A DNA stretch of 64,000 nucleotides from Microcebus murinus (lineage: Eukaryota; Chordata; Mammalia; Primates; Cheirogaleidae). Made by a program: the position numbers and the translations under genes. The notes under the pieces are model-generated. The model searched no databases. It was not told where the DNA came from and was given only the letters and a program-made list of their open reading frames with translations. Location of the stretch: positions 32,319,501 to 32,383,500 of the forward strand of contig NC_134109.1 in assembly GCF_040939455.1 (NCBI RefSeq), given 5' to 3'. Positions 46,615 to 58,100 of this stretch are shown one piece after another (positions within the stretch are counted from its first letter, which is position 1; each line of letters opens with the position of its first letter).

Positions 46615-48385
46615 ATCTGTTATTAGAAAACCCCAAAGATTTCTCCCATAGGAAGTTGGTGTCACAGAGGAGCCTTTAAGTGAAAAGTGACACAGGTGCT
46701 CTCCTGTCTGCCTCAGCTGTGCCGGTGTGGGTGGGGGCGGCCAGGAGGGAAGATTGGGGAAGACAAGCACCTGGCAGGGGCCTCCAGCAGCGAAGAGGCC
46801 ACCAGAGGGCACGGGCTGAATCTCATGGAGGTGTGACTCACACTCACTGCCCGTGAGTCAGCCCAGGCCTGGGAAGTGTTGTCTTCCTCCTCCCAGGGCG
46901 ATGTCCCAACCCTGGGGAAGGCCTGGCCAGTGCTCCCTACCCCTGAGGACGATCCAGGCCCTGGGGGCCCCTACCGGAGAGTGTCGTTCCACCTGTCAAG
47001 CTTTAGTAGGCCTGGCCTGGCCTGTGTGTGTGTCCGTCCTCCATCCAGGGGGCTCTCCGGGTGCTGCGGAGCTTGCAGGCTGCAGGAGGCAGGCGGTAAA
47101 CAGGACAGGCTAAGTAGGAGCAGGGGAGCCTGCGGTGCTGGAGCAGGCAGGAAATAGCTGAGCAGCTGAATGGACTCTAAGGAATGCGCTGCCTCGTTCC
47201 TGAGGCTCTGGCAGCCGCCCTGCCCTGCTCACCCTCTCCTCCCACCCCGCAGCTAGACGCTGGGCCTGGCAGCGGCCTGACCCCACTGGCCTCCTCGGCT
47301 CTGCCGGGGCTGGAAGGAGAGGGGCCCAAGGAGCCAGGAGGTGGGGACCGATGGGGCATGGAGGGGGCAGTTCCCTGCTCCTTCCTGCCAGGGCTGTGAG
47401 TCAGGCCCCTGTTCAGGGGCCCTGGCTGTGAGGGCTGCAGGAGGTGGGCAGACTCGCCAAGAACCAGAGCTGGTTTTCCTTTTCCCAGTTCCTTGTTCCC
47501 TAGAGAGCCCTTTGTGTTGACTCGGACTCCCAGGAATGTGACATCCCTCCCTGGGTAGAGCTGGCAGTGGCGGGCCTGCAGCCTGGATCTGGGAAGGAGG
47601 GCTGGCCGCACAGGGCTCTCTCTGGAGCTTCCATTTGCTCCTTCTAGCAGCAGGTATCCCTCAAGGGCAGTGGCACTGTCTTCTCAGGACAGAAGAGATA
47701 CCCAAAGCTCAGGAAAGTGACTCACATCGTGAAGGGGAGCAGGGACGTGAACCTCTCGCTCTTGCCTCTGTGCCCCTCCCCTGCTCTTCCGTCTGCTCCT
47801 CAGTGGCTGTCATGTTCAGATGGTTCTCTTTGTTTGAAGGGCTCCCCTCTGCCCCAGAATAAAGCCAGGGGTGTTCTTGGTCCTTTCTTGATCCCCTTCT
47901 CAGGGGGACCTAACCTCAAGGGTAGACAGGGCTCTGCTTCCCAGGGCTGGGAAAGTAAGTAGGCTACTTCCCCTTGCAAGTAGTCTTCCTCCCTGCAGAG
48001 CAGATGGTCTGGTCGCTCTGGCCTTGACATGTCCCTGACCCATCACTGTCCAAGGATCCTGGGACACCCAGGCCACATCAGGCAGGGGTTCCCACATTAC
48101 GTGGCACGGGAGTGGTACTCACAGGGACTGAGGCAGGGGCAGCCGTCCCCAGTGCTGGCTGTTGCTCGTCCCCTAGCACAGGCTCCTGGAAGCAGCTGCT
48201 CTACATCTGGCTGCTCAGATGGCCTTGACCCCCATCTGGGGTGACAGATATGGGGAGGGAGCTGTGCTCACACATTTTCCTGACAGCAGTGGGCATCAAG
48301 GGTGTCGCATCCTCAAATAAATACCCAAGTTTACTGGGTATTTATATTTATTTACCGTAAGTTTGAATTTACATATATTTATTTA
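46615..48385. other. GC-rich unique sequence, no gene seen
   Basis: No transposon or gene is recognised. The many overlapping frames (up to 144 codons) on both strands are typical of GC-rich DNA. Confidence 0.4.
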
Positions 48386-48387
48386 CA

Positions 48388-48495
48388 TGTGCATTGACTC
48401 ATTTAATCCCTACCAAAACCCAAAGAAGAGGGACTTTGATCATTCTCATTTTACAGATGAGAAACTGAGGATCAGAGAAGGGAAATAACCAGCCT
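48388..48495 (+). repeat. MIR SINE relic
   Basis: 'cattgactcatttaatccct', 'gatcattctcattttacaga' and 'tgagaaactgaggatcagag' mark a clear but truncated MIR copy. Confidence 0.85.
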
Positions 48496-48824
48496 TGAAG
48501 GATGAACCAAATTACCCAAGAGAAGGAAAAGGAGTGGGATGGGGCCAAGGGAGGGTCTTCCAGCAGAAGTGATGGTGGGCAAAGGCCTGGAGGCCTGACG
48601 TCACTAGGCAAAAGCAGAGAACCAGAAGCACATCGGCATTCCGAGGAGGCAGGCACGATGGGAGTTGAGCTGGCAGGGTTTGCATCTCAAGGCCCTGCAA
48701 GGCCAGTCATAGCCTTTGAGCACTGTCCAGCCTCTGCTTCCTGGCCAAGACCACGGGAAAGAGGAAAGGCTTGTAGAGGAGGGTCTCGAACACAGTGAGA
48801 CTAGGTGGACTCACACCACCTCAT

Positions 48825-49765
48825 TTCAAGAATTAAACTTCAATAAGAAGAAAACAATTCAATTTTTAAAAATGGGCAAAATATTTGAACATACACTTCA
48901 CCAAAGAAGAAATATGAATGGCAAATAAACACCTGAAAAGATGTTTAACATCATTAATCACCACATTACAGTTTGAACGAGAAACTACTACATACCTTTG
49001 GAATAGCTAAAATAAAAAACATTTAAAACAAAAAAACTGACAATATCAAATACTGGGGAAGAGGTGGAACAACTGGAACTCTCATGCAATGCTGGTGGGA
49101 ATGCAAAATGGTACAGCCACTTTGGAAAACAGTTTGGTACAAAGTTAAGCATACACTTATCATATGCCCTAGCAATACAGCTCTTAGGTTTTTACTGAGA
49201 GAAATAAAAACTATGTCCACATGAAAACCTGTATACAAATGCCTGTATACAAATGCTGATAATGGCTTTATTTATAATGGCCCCAAACTAGGAACAACAC
49301 AAACATTGTTTAATTACTGCATGGGGTAGACTGTCATACCTCCATATAGCAGAACACTACTTGTCAGTGAAAACGAACTTCTCATGCATATAATAACAAA
49401 GATTATTGTTATTATATAATATTATGTTATTAAAATATATTATATAGGCTGTTGGGCTAAGTGAAATAAGACTAACTTTGATGGCTTTGTACCATATGAT
49501 TTCATTTTTATGACATTGTGGAAAAGGCAAAAAACTAAAGAGACAAAAACCCTGATGAGTGGTTTGCAGGGGCTGTGGCGGGGGCAGGGGTTGATATAAG
49601 AAGCAGTGGAGAACTTTGGAGGGGTGGATGGAAATGTTCTGCATCCTGATTGTGGTGATGGTTACAAAACTGCATGCATCTGTTAAAACTCATGGAACTA
49701 TATTTTTAAATGGATGGATTTTCTGTATGTAAACTCAATCTCAACAAATCCGACTTTAAAATAAC
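48825..49765 (+). mobile_element. L1M LINE: distal ORF2 and 3' end, sense
   Basis: Begins in ORF2-like DNA ('tttaaaaatgggcaaaatat', 'ttcaccaaagaagaaatatg'), passes 'ctggtgggaatgcaaaatgg' and 'taagtgaaataagactaact', and ends 'aactcaatctcaacaaatc'. Reading frames are disrupted by many stops. An AT-rich repeat (49385-49450) has expanded within it. It is the longest LINE fragment in the window. Confidence 0.85.
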
Positions 49766-50829
49766 ACAGCACAACTAGGTTATAGCAGATAAGACAGAGT
49801 TGGGGGACCCACCTTGGGCCTAATTCCTGACTGGCACTCGGCCTCCTCAGACCTGCCCTCCTGTCCCCAGGCTTCAGCAAGCTGGTACAGAAACCTTGTC
49901 CCAAGGGCCAGAAGGGGAACCATTCAGGAGCCCCTCCTGTGGGGCATTGAGGCTCTTGCTTTTGTTAAATGCGAGTGCCCCTGGGAGAGCTAACAGCTGA
50001 AGTTGAGGCAGGCTCTTGCAGAATGAGAGAGGGGGAAAGGATGGGGAAGAAGACAGTTTTCCAAGACTTTGGAAGAGGGGGGCATGGAGGAGGGGATAAG
50101 TTTTCAGTTTGGCTGGTGGCACCGGGCCGTTCCCATGTGGCATGGGCATGTTTGGGGCAGAGGGTTTGGAGCTAAACGGAAGACAGACCCCTCTTATCTC
50201 TCCCCATCCCTGCCTTTGGCTTGGTCTGTAAAGATCTTCTCTCTCCCCCGGGAACCACAGCCCCTGCCCGGGGTTCCTTCCCCACCACCTCCTAATTACC
50301 CAATTCCAAGTACAAATTGCCCAGACAGGTTTGGAGGATTATTTTTTTTGTGGTAACTTAACATAAAAGGCCTTGGGATCCTCTCTTCCTATATTTCTAC
50401 TTCCCTGAGTCTTTGGGGGTGCAGTTCACCTCAGGTGTTTCTGTCCTGTGGGACGTTTCCTGGCCAGCGAGGGGAGCAGAAGGCCCCGAGGGGGCATGGA
50501 GGCCCCAGGCTTCAGTGGTCTCGCCATGCAAATTAGGAAGGAGGAGGCCAGGTGAGCCATCTGCTTGGACCCTGTGGCTAATAATTGCATGTTTTTCCTA
50601 TGGCATTTTCTTCAATTTTTCCATGCATCTCCTACCACAGGACCTTTGAACATGCCATTCCCTCCTTCTAGGACTCCTCACCTTCTAAAGTTCCGTTTAA
50701 CTACCATTTACTTTGCCGTGCCTGGTGCTGAAGATGCAGAAATAAACAAGACAAGGGTTCTTATGCTAAAGAAGAGTTTGGTTTAAGGAAAATGGTGGTG
50801 ATAATGGTAGTAATAACATCAGTGACAAC

Positions 50830-51030
50830 ACTTACTGTGTGTCAGGTGTTTATGTGCATGATGACATTCAGGACTCACAAGGGCCTACAGGGTTGCCGTC
50901 ATCATTATTCTTATTTTATAAAAGAGGAAACAGGCTGAGAGAGGTTAAGTCACTTGCTGGGCTGGTACATGGCAGGGTTGGAATTTGAGTCCAAGCATCT
51001 GGGACTCCAAAGCCATGTTTGTGGCTGCAA
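50830..51030 (+). repeat. MIR SINE relic
   Basis: 'acacttactgtgtgtcaggt', 'cattattcttattttataaa' and 'gaggttaagtcacttgctgg' in sense order. The tail 'tccaagcatctgggactcca' completes it. Confidence 0.85.
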
Positions 51031-53600
51031 CATTATTCCACTATACCCAGAAAAGTCCCCCTGCACCCCATATGAAGGAAAGCCACCATCCAATTCCAAC
51101 TTCAACTGGGTAGGTCCTCACTTTGGCCATAGAAGGAATGAAAAGCAAAAGTAACATTGGTCTATACCATAGGATGCAGGCTGCGGCGGAGGTGCCGGCC
51201 TGACTGTGGCAAAGGAGGGCTGGGCAGAGATGGGGGCCACCTAGCCCTCCCAACTTTCCTCCAGGACCCTTCCCATTCATCGCATTCATGGGGACATTTT
51301 CCCAAGGTGTGGAATACAGCACAGCCTGCTCAGGGTGCCCAGAGGCATATGGGAAGATGCTCCGAGGCACGAGCCTCCCAACTTGGTGCTCTTACACACC
51401 AGTTTTTATGCAGAGGCAGGGCACGTACTTGCTGGGCAGCCCACAGCAGGCCAGTAAGTCATCTTGAGGCACTCAAGTCCTGGCTGGGCTCTGCTGTCTA
51501 GTAAACTGAAGAGAAGAATTCATGAATAATGAGGGTGTGATGTTGGGTAACAGCGATGGTTGATGGCTGGGGGCTGACTCACTTCTGAAGGCCCTGAATC
51601 AGCCCGGTGGCATTTCCTTTGGTCTGCAGTGGACCTAACCCAGATTGCCCTGAACACCTGCCTCTGTTGCTGAATCAGAGACGTGAGCTCTGGCCGGCAG
51701 AGGACCATGGCTTTACCGGGGAGCCTGAGACCAGGTAGAGAAACACCATGGAGGAGATTACTGTACGGCGTTGAGGCTTTGCAGAAGGGTGGGTGGACAA
51801 AGGGGAGGAGGAGGCCCAGTCCAGGGGTGAGGGGCACAGCTGTTGAATCCACAGAGAGGAGGAGAAACATGCCCAGAAAGTTCAGAGGGAAAAGATACAA
51901 AATAGCATCCTTTAGTAAGGTGAGATTTCTCCTTTCTCTCCCTCTCTATCCCTCCTCTCATGAGAGGGACAGAGAAGAAACAAAACCAGGAAATGAGTCT
52001 CTGGATAAAGACAGCCTTTGGAGAGGCCAGTGCTCGGTGCCTGCATTGCAGCGACCTTAAAAATGACCTGGATCTGCGCACCGTAGCCCGTAGCTGTCTG
52101 GTCAAACACAGCCTGTGTGTGGCGGGGACCTTAGGGGAAGACCCCTGACGGCAAGGTGGAGCCTTCTCTCTCCTCTTCCTTCCTCAGGGCATCTTGAGCT
52201 TTGGATGCTCAACAGATGGGGTGAAGGAAGATGCTGTGAGGATGACTCAGGTGTCACCAGGGCAAAGATGCCAGGGAAGACAAGTGGGGAGGCCAGCATC
52301 TAGGAGGGGCCTTTGACAGCCTGCAGATCCAGCGGGAGGGCCAGGCCACAGCAGCCGGTGCTCATGTTATTGTTAGCAATGCTCCTGGCTTTAAGCAAAC
52401 CCATGATACAGGACAATTATCTCAATTATCCAACTTGTATGAAAATACCATACAAAGATCAACCCCTCCTGAGATATCTAAAATTATTACTTGACTCTCA
52501 CTATTTTAACCCTCAGACAGCCTCTGGGGGACACATCTATTGCTCAAAGTCCATTGTGTCATGTGAAATGCTGGGTGGCAGGTCATCGAGCTCCTGGGTC
52601 CTGAGGAATATTATGAAGATGAAAGGGGACCACTGGCTCCCTGCCCTGCTCTTTATTTTGTCCCCTATTTCTTTCTGTGACTTCAGAAGTCCTGTGTCTG
52701 GAACAATTCGCTCTGCAGGGAGCCTGGACTCCTAGAGGACAGGGGCTGTAGAAATGGGAGTCATGCCACAGGTGGCTTGCCGAGTCTTGGCCAGGGAAGT
52801 CCACCGCATTGCGGCTGCAACACGATGGGAGGGGCTTCCCTGCTCTGGGCACCTGCCCTGGTACCCGGAGGGATTCACACGTGCTGTGGCACTTTCACTC
52901 CTGCCGCCCTGTTCCCGCCTGTCCCCTTGTCTGCAGACATTGCCAGGCCCTGTGTAGTTGCCCCAAACTTTGTCTGGGTCCTCACCTCTCTCCAGGGAGA
53001 GAGAAGCTTCTACGTGCAGGTTCTATGGACCCTCCCAGCTAATCCAGGGGGATGGAGTGAGGAGCGATCTTTGTAGCAAGGGCTCCTGTCGGCTCCGTGC
53101 TTCCCCCCAGTGGAGCTGGGTAAACAGAGGCAGGGGCTGAGCATGTGCATCAGGAGACACTGGCCACGCAGCACTGGAGGGGCAGAGTGGCAGGCAGGGA
53201 GCACCCTCCCTTGGAAGTGCTGGCACAGGCTCCGAGGGTGCTCAGGGCGCAGGGTCGGTGGTAGGGCTTCCAGAAGAGGTGGAGGAAACAGGAAGTGGAC
53301 CTTAGCACTTGGCCAGTGTCAGGCACAGAGACCAGGAGCAGCAGCCTGGAAGCTCCTCTCCGCACCTTCCAGGCATGTCCCCCTCTTCCTCACAACGCCC
53401 TTGGGGGACAGCGCTGATTTGGGGCCCTGGCTGTTGAGGAGTGGGCTGGCAGCCTGTTCCCACCTACCCCCAGCAGTTTATACACTAATAGCCCACGGCA
53501 CCCCAGGAGGGGGTGAAGGGGGATCCATTTGTTTTTCCAGAGTTTGACCTCTGAGTAAAACTCTTTCCCCAAAATGTGTGGGTTTAAGTGAAAGTGATAA
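51031..53600. other. Unique sequence, no gene seen
   Basis: The 140-codon frame at 52313-52735 starts with a hydrophobic stretch, but the rest shows no family resemblance, and its end overlaps an L2-like scrap. I do not support it as a gene. No other repeats are clear. Confidence 0.35.
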
Positions 53601-53605
53601 ATCAG

Positions 53606-53654
53606 CCCCTTTGAAATGCAGAAGCAGCTTGGGGAAGCCCCCTTTGATATGCAG
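53606..53654. promoter_or_regulatory. Paired TCF/LEF-like motifs in a direct repeat
   Basis: Two 16-mers differing at one base, cccctttgaaatgcag (53606-53621) and cccctttgatatgcag (53639-53654), stand 33 bases apart. The reverse complement of the second contains ATATCAAAGG, a strong TCF/LEF-type site; the first has ATTTCAAAGG. Each continues into 'cagcttgg'. The pairing suggests a small duplicated binding module. Function is inferred from motif resemblance only. Confidence 0.3.
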
Positions 53655-53760
53655 CTTGGAACGGGGCACTTAAAACCTGGGTTAATTCTCTGGCTTTATT
53701 GGAGGCAGAGAAAGAGAAGAGGAGGAAACCCAGGCTGGTCATTAAGTCTGGGGGACTTGA

Positions 53761-53970
53761 AAAGCCCGGGGCAGGGGCCGGGGCTGCCGCAAAGGGATCA
53801 CGAAGGCAAAGCGGCCCTGGGAAAGCATCCCCGGCCGATGAACTCTAATCCCGGTTCCCACCCAGACAGATGAGACGCGGAGGGTGGTGGAGAGGAGGGG
53901 CGGGCAGGACGGGAGAGGCTCCTGGGGATGGGGAGGCGGTTGCCATGGAAACGGGGCGGGCATCGGGAAG
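53761..53970. promoter_or_regulatory. CpG-rich patch with an RFX-type X-box
   Basis: About 16 CpG occur in 210 bases (observed/expected near 0.8 by hand count) in G-rich DNA. It contains GTTGCCATGGAAAC (53939-53952), which matches the palindromic X-box layout bound by RFX factors, embedded in 'gggcggg'-like GC boxes. This looks like a small promoter or CpG-rich enhancer. No adjacent coding exon is identifiable, so the target gene is unknown. Confidence 0.4.
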
Positions 53971-55676
53971 GAGAAAGCCAAGGGCTAACTTGGCAATTTC
54001 CTGAAAGGAGCTGAGAATTCAAGTGAGTGTGTGTTCCATTCACCGCGCAGTTTGTGCTTTCAGAGGTCTGGGGGCTGCGGCCCCTCCACAAGAGCCCGGG
54101 CTGCATGGCTTGCCTGTTACCTCTAGGGCCCTGGGCTGGGCTCTTCATTAGAAACATCTGCTCCTCACGCGCTCTGCTACCAGTCACAGGGCGGTGGAAG
54201 AATAATGCCCCGAGAGCGCCACGAGGTTTTCAGACGGGGGTGGGGCACAGAGGATGCGAGGCTTCCCCCCACCCCACTCCCAGAGGGGAGGAAAGGCTGT
54301 GTGTAGGGACACAGGGGGCCCCCAGGCCACTCTGTGCTGGTGGGGGTGCCCTGCATCCTGGATTTTCCTGGATGGTTCCCACTGTTATTCCAAGTGACAA
54401 GTCCAAGGCTTGCAGTTGTCCCACAGGCAGCCCCAGCCACTCTACACTGTAGGGAGAGTCCTCAGCACTCCCAGGCCTGCCTCCTCCACAGGTGCCCCGG
54501 CCTGTGGGCTGTGGGCAGGGGCGAGGGGGAGACAGTTGGGTTGCTGCCCCTCTGCCCCTGTTCCATCTGGTTTTGCAGGAGGGGAGTTGGGGAGGCAAGT
54601 GGGCGGAGGATGGAAGTTGAGAAAGTAAAAACTTGATCCTCTAGACCTTGGTCCTCCCATTTGAGACAGGCCAGAGGAGAGGGCTCCTGCCAGCCCCTGC
54701 CCCCTCTGACCTTGGGTGCAGAATTCCGGGGAACATTTTTATCAAGCAGTTGGGCAGGCCTTTGCCCCGTAAGGGTTCTGGCTCAGTGGTCTCTCTCTCT
54801 CTCTTCACCCCCCCGCCCCCACTCTCAGGGGCAGTGTAGGAGCCTCCAACACATCTCCACAGCCATCCCTCATTGTGGTACCTGGAACCTATGTCCATTT
54901 GGAGGAGCTTCACCCCCAGCTAAGCCTCCTGTTCAGACGCCAGCCCACCTGGGGCCCAGCAGGGTCCACCCTGATCTCCTGAAGCCTTTTCCTGTGTCTG
55001 AACAACATGCTTATAGTTGTATTCCTCAGGAGGTCTCAGACAAGGAGTCAAACTAAATGAACCACAGGAAGAATTTGCTTTAGGGGCAAACAAGAGAACC
55101 CCGATAAAAGGCAGGGGCTGTCTGAAACTTCCCCCTCCCTGGGGGTGTGTGGGAGGGAGGACCAAGGACCCTGCAGGGCCCAGCCACCTCCAGAGCTGCT
55201 GCCCGCCTCACAGCCATCCGATGCCACCTCATCCCTTTCCTGCCCTGAGGTGGCCGAGAGGAGGGAGGCCCTCCTGGTGCCTGCTTTCCCACCACCTCGA
55301 GTCTCCAGGGTGCCAGAGCTGGAGCAGCAGGGGCTGGGGGACCCCACCTCCACTCCACTCCTGACCACAGGGAGGTGGGGCTTGGGAAAGGGTGGGGAGG
55401 CAGGCAGAGCTAGGAGCCGGCCAAACAGAGACACAGTCTACCAGAGGCCCAGCGGGGAGGGAATGATGGCAGGAAGGAAGGTACAGGGCACAGGGCCAGA
55501 GAGAGGAAGACAGGAGGGAAAAGACAGACACGGTGACGGAGGGAGTGTCAGAATCAACCATGGGTCAAAGCGAGTGAAGGCCAAATCCACGTTGTCTGTG
55601 GTGTCGCTGGGAAAAGATGGGTGGTGGCAGGGTGTGGGTGTGCGTGTGTGTGTGTGTACAGGGCCTGTGTCCACAC

Positions 55677-55707
<31 letters not shown>

Positions 55708-56375
55708 TGTGCACACGCACATACACACACACACCCAGGGGGAGCTACAGGGCAGGCCTGTGCCAGAATCGGCCGCATTCTTCTCGACTCCAAAGCCAAA
55801 GCGCTCTTTGCAAAATGCTTTCTCATTACTTGCAGGCACGTTTTTCTCTACCACACTCGGCTTTCGGTTTCTATGTGCTGCTGCAGTCAGGACTCTTTTT
55901 TCCCCCTTCTCTCTAAAGCAACTCTACAAACACCTGCATTTTATTAATGCTGCCTGGAGCTGGGGCTCTCTCAGCCTCCAGCCCCTCCTCAACCAGGCTC
56001 AGTGAAGCAAAGCACAAGGGTTAACCCTGTGTGGCTGGGTTTCTGTCCCGGAGACGTGGGGCCCCACCAGGAGTACAGGAAAGTGCAGAAGAGGTGGAGG
56101 GCTCAGGGCCCAGGATGGCTGGACAGGCACTCTGGGAACCCCCCAGCTCCACACTTCCCTGGCCCCGAGCCTTCGACCTCGTTCTCTTATCACTGTCTCC
56201 CTGTGTCTCTCTTCAGAAGATGAGGACACTGTTCTGTCCTGAAAGGAATGCGTGCAAAGTTCTAAAAGACAGAGGATAGCCCTTTAAATGTCTGCTCCAT
56301 CCCTCTGCCTTTGGGAACCACTGGGACTAAACAATTCCAGAAAAATAGCTGCTTTCCTCTTTAAAATATTTTACA
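53971..56375. other. GC-rich unique sequence, no gene seen
   Basis: Contains the 286-codon frame 55145-56005, but its middle translates a (TG)n/(CA)n repeat, and the remainder is Pro/Ser/Arg-rich without domains. No other repeat is recognised. Confidence 0.4.
55632..55732. repeat. (TG)n and (CA)n inverted pair
   Basis: A TG-rich tract (55632-55658) is followed, after about 20 bases, by a CA-rich tract (55681-55732). The two arms are complementary and can pair. It is a combined microsatellite and inverted repeat, with Z-DNA and hairpin potential. Confidence 0.9.
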
Positions 56376-56379
56376 TTAA

Positions 56380-56910
56380 AAAAAACACAAAGAATATAAA
56401 AATGGCCCACAATCCCATCACCCTGAGAGCCCTGTTAACATTTAAAAAATGTAATATATACACACAGAGCTTTAAAAAAAAGTATTAGAAGGTATAACAT
56501 GAAAATTTAGTTTCTCTTCCCTCAAATTACAGATGCTCCTCTCAAAAATAATGACTATTAAATAGTTTCTTACATATTCTTCTAGGGAAAGAATTTGGGC
56601 ATATACTGACATCTTCCTTTTTTAATTAAAAATAAGTCTGGAATTCTTGCCATATCAGCACATGGAGACTCTTTCATTCTTTTTAATGGTTGCATAGGAA
56701 TGCATAGGATGGCTGTCCCCTAGTTTATGTAACAGTGTACTAGTGAGGGGGACCTAGGCTATTTCCAGTTTATATGTCTTACAGATGTTGCCATCATGAG
56801 GATCTTTGCACATGTGCATTGGGTATATGTGTGTGAAGACAACGGCAGGAAAATTCCTACCAGCGCAATCGCTGAGTCAAAAGATATGTGCATTTAATGT
56901 TTTGTCTACT
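56380..56910 (-). mobile_element. Old L1M/HAL1-type LINE fragment, antisense
   Basis: 'cccacaatcccatcaccctg' (about 56406), 'ctatttccagtttatatgtc' (about 56759), 'ggatctttgcacatgtgcat' and 'atcgctgagtcaaaagatat' (about 56868) follow the antisense order of old L1M/HAL1 3' regions. It is comparable to the fragment at 3.5-3.8 kb. Confidence 0.65.
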
Positions 56911-56984
56911 CTTTTTTAAAAAGGGTTGTTTCTTTTCCTACCCTTCTCCATTTTTTCCTCCCAGGTAAACTCCTAGTTATCCAT

Positions 56985-57175
56985 TAGAATCCAGCTCAAA
57001 TTTCCTCTCCTTCGTGAAGCCTTCTCAGATTGCTCTATGAACCACCCAGCTCTCTCTTCCATGCTTCCTCAGTCCCTCTCGCCTAGTCTTACTGTCTACT
57101 ATTTTAAGGTATTTATTCTCCATATTGGATCATAGTGTGAGGATTGACATCTTTTAGCGTATAACACTTTTGTCT
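56985..57175 (-). repeat. L2 LINE relic, antisense
   Basis: 'atccagctcaaatttcctct', 'ccttcgtgaagccttctcag' and 'ctactattttaaggtattta' are antisense L2 landmarks in the right order. Confidence 0.7.
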
Positions 57176-57189
57176 TTAAAAATATTTTT

Positions 57190-58100
57190 CTTGTATAACT
57201 CCACTCCTGCATATAGACCCAAAAGAACTGAAAACAGGGACAGTTGTTTGTACAACCAAGTTCATGGCAGCATTATCCACAACAGCCAAAAGATAGAAAC
57301 AGCCCAACCCAAGTGTCCATCATGGATGAATGGATGAACAAAATGTGAGAGAGATATAATGGAATATTAGTCGGCCTTAAAAAGGATGTAAATTTTGACA
57401 CAGGCTACGACATGGATGTAACCTGAGGACATTGTGCTAAGTGAAACAAGCCAGTCACAAAAGGACAAATCCTGTGTGATCCCACTCACACGAGACGCTC
57501 AGAGTAGTCACAGTCACAGAGACAGAAAGCAGAACCGCGGTTGTCAGGGGCTGTGGGGAAGGGAAAACGGGGAGTCTGTGTTCAGTCGGTACAGAGTTTC
57601 AGTTTGGGAAGATGAAAAAGTTCTGGAGGTGATGGTGGTGATGGTCACAGAATGACGTGAATGTACTTAATACCACTGAATCGTACCCTTATACATGGTT
57701 AAAATGATAAATTTTGTTATGTATTTTTTTTTCTTTTTTTTTTTTTTTTTGAGACAGAGTCTCACTTTGTTGTCCAGGCTAGAGTGAGTGCCGTGGCGTC
57801 AGCCTAGCTCACAGCAACCTCAAACTCCTGGGCTCGAGTGATCCTTCTGCCTCAGCCTCCCGGGTAGCTGGGACTACAGGCATGCGCCACCATGCCCGGC
57901 TAATTTTTTATATATATATCAGTTGGCCAATTAATTTCTTTCTATTTATAGTAGAGACGGGGTCTCGCTCTTGCTCAGGCTGGTTTCGAACTCCTGACCT
58001 TGAGCAATCCGCCCGCCTCGGCCTCCCAAGAGCTAGGATTACAGGCGTGAGCCACAGCGCCCGGCCTTGTTATGTATTTTTTACCACAATAAAAAACATC
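57190..58100 (+). mobile_element. L1M LINE 3' end, sense, split by an Alu
   Basis: 'caaaagaactgaaaacaggg', 'gaatggatgaacaaaatgtg', 'agtgaaacaagccagtcaca' and 'tcagtttgggaagatgaaaa' follow the L1M 3' end to 57729. After the Alu it resumes at 58067 with the duplicated target and ends 'ccacaataaaaaac'. Removing the Alu and one duplication restores one continuous element. Confidence 0.9.
57730..58066 (-). mobile_element. Lemur-type Alu nested in L1M, antisense, perfect TSD
   Basis: Full-length antisense dimer with the lemur linker, little diverged ('ggcgtcagcctagctcacag'). The flanks are a perfect 16-bp duplication, ttgttatgtatttttt, at 57714-57729 and 58067-58082, taken from the host L1M 3' end. 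The perfect duplication indicates a relatively recent insertion. The 215-codon frame crossing it is an Alu-derived chance frame. Confidence 0.97.

Noticed and set aside
52313..52735. 140-codon frame with a hydrophobic start as a secreted protein
   Set aside because: The hydrophobic stretch is not a convincing signal peptide, the rest matches no family, and the distal part resembles an L2 relic.
55145..56005. 286-codon frame as a gene
   Set aside because: Its middle translates the (TG)n/(CA)n repeat into Val/Cys and Thr/His runs, and the rest lacks any family resemblance.
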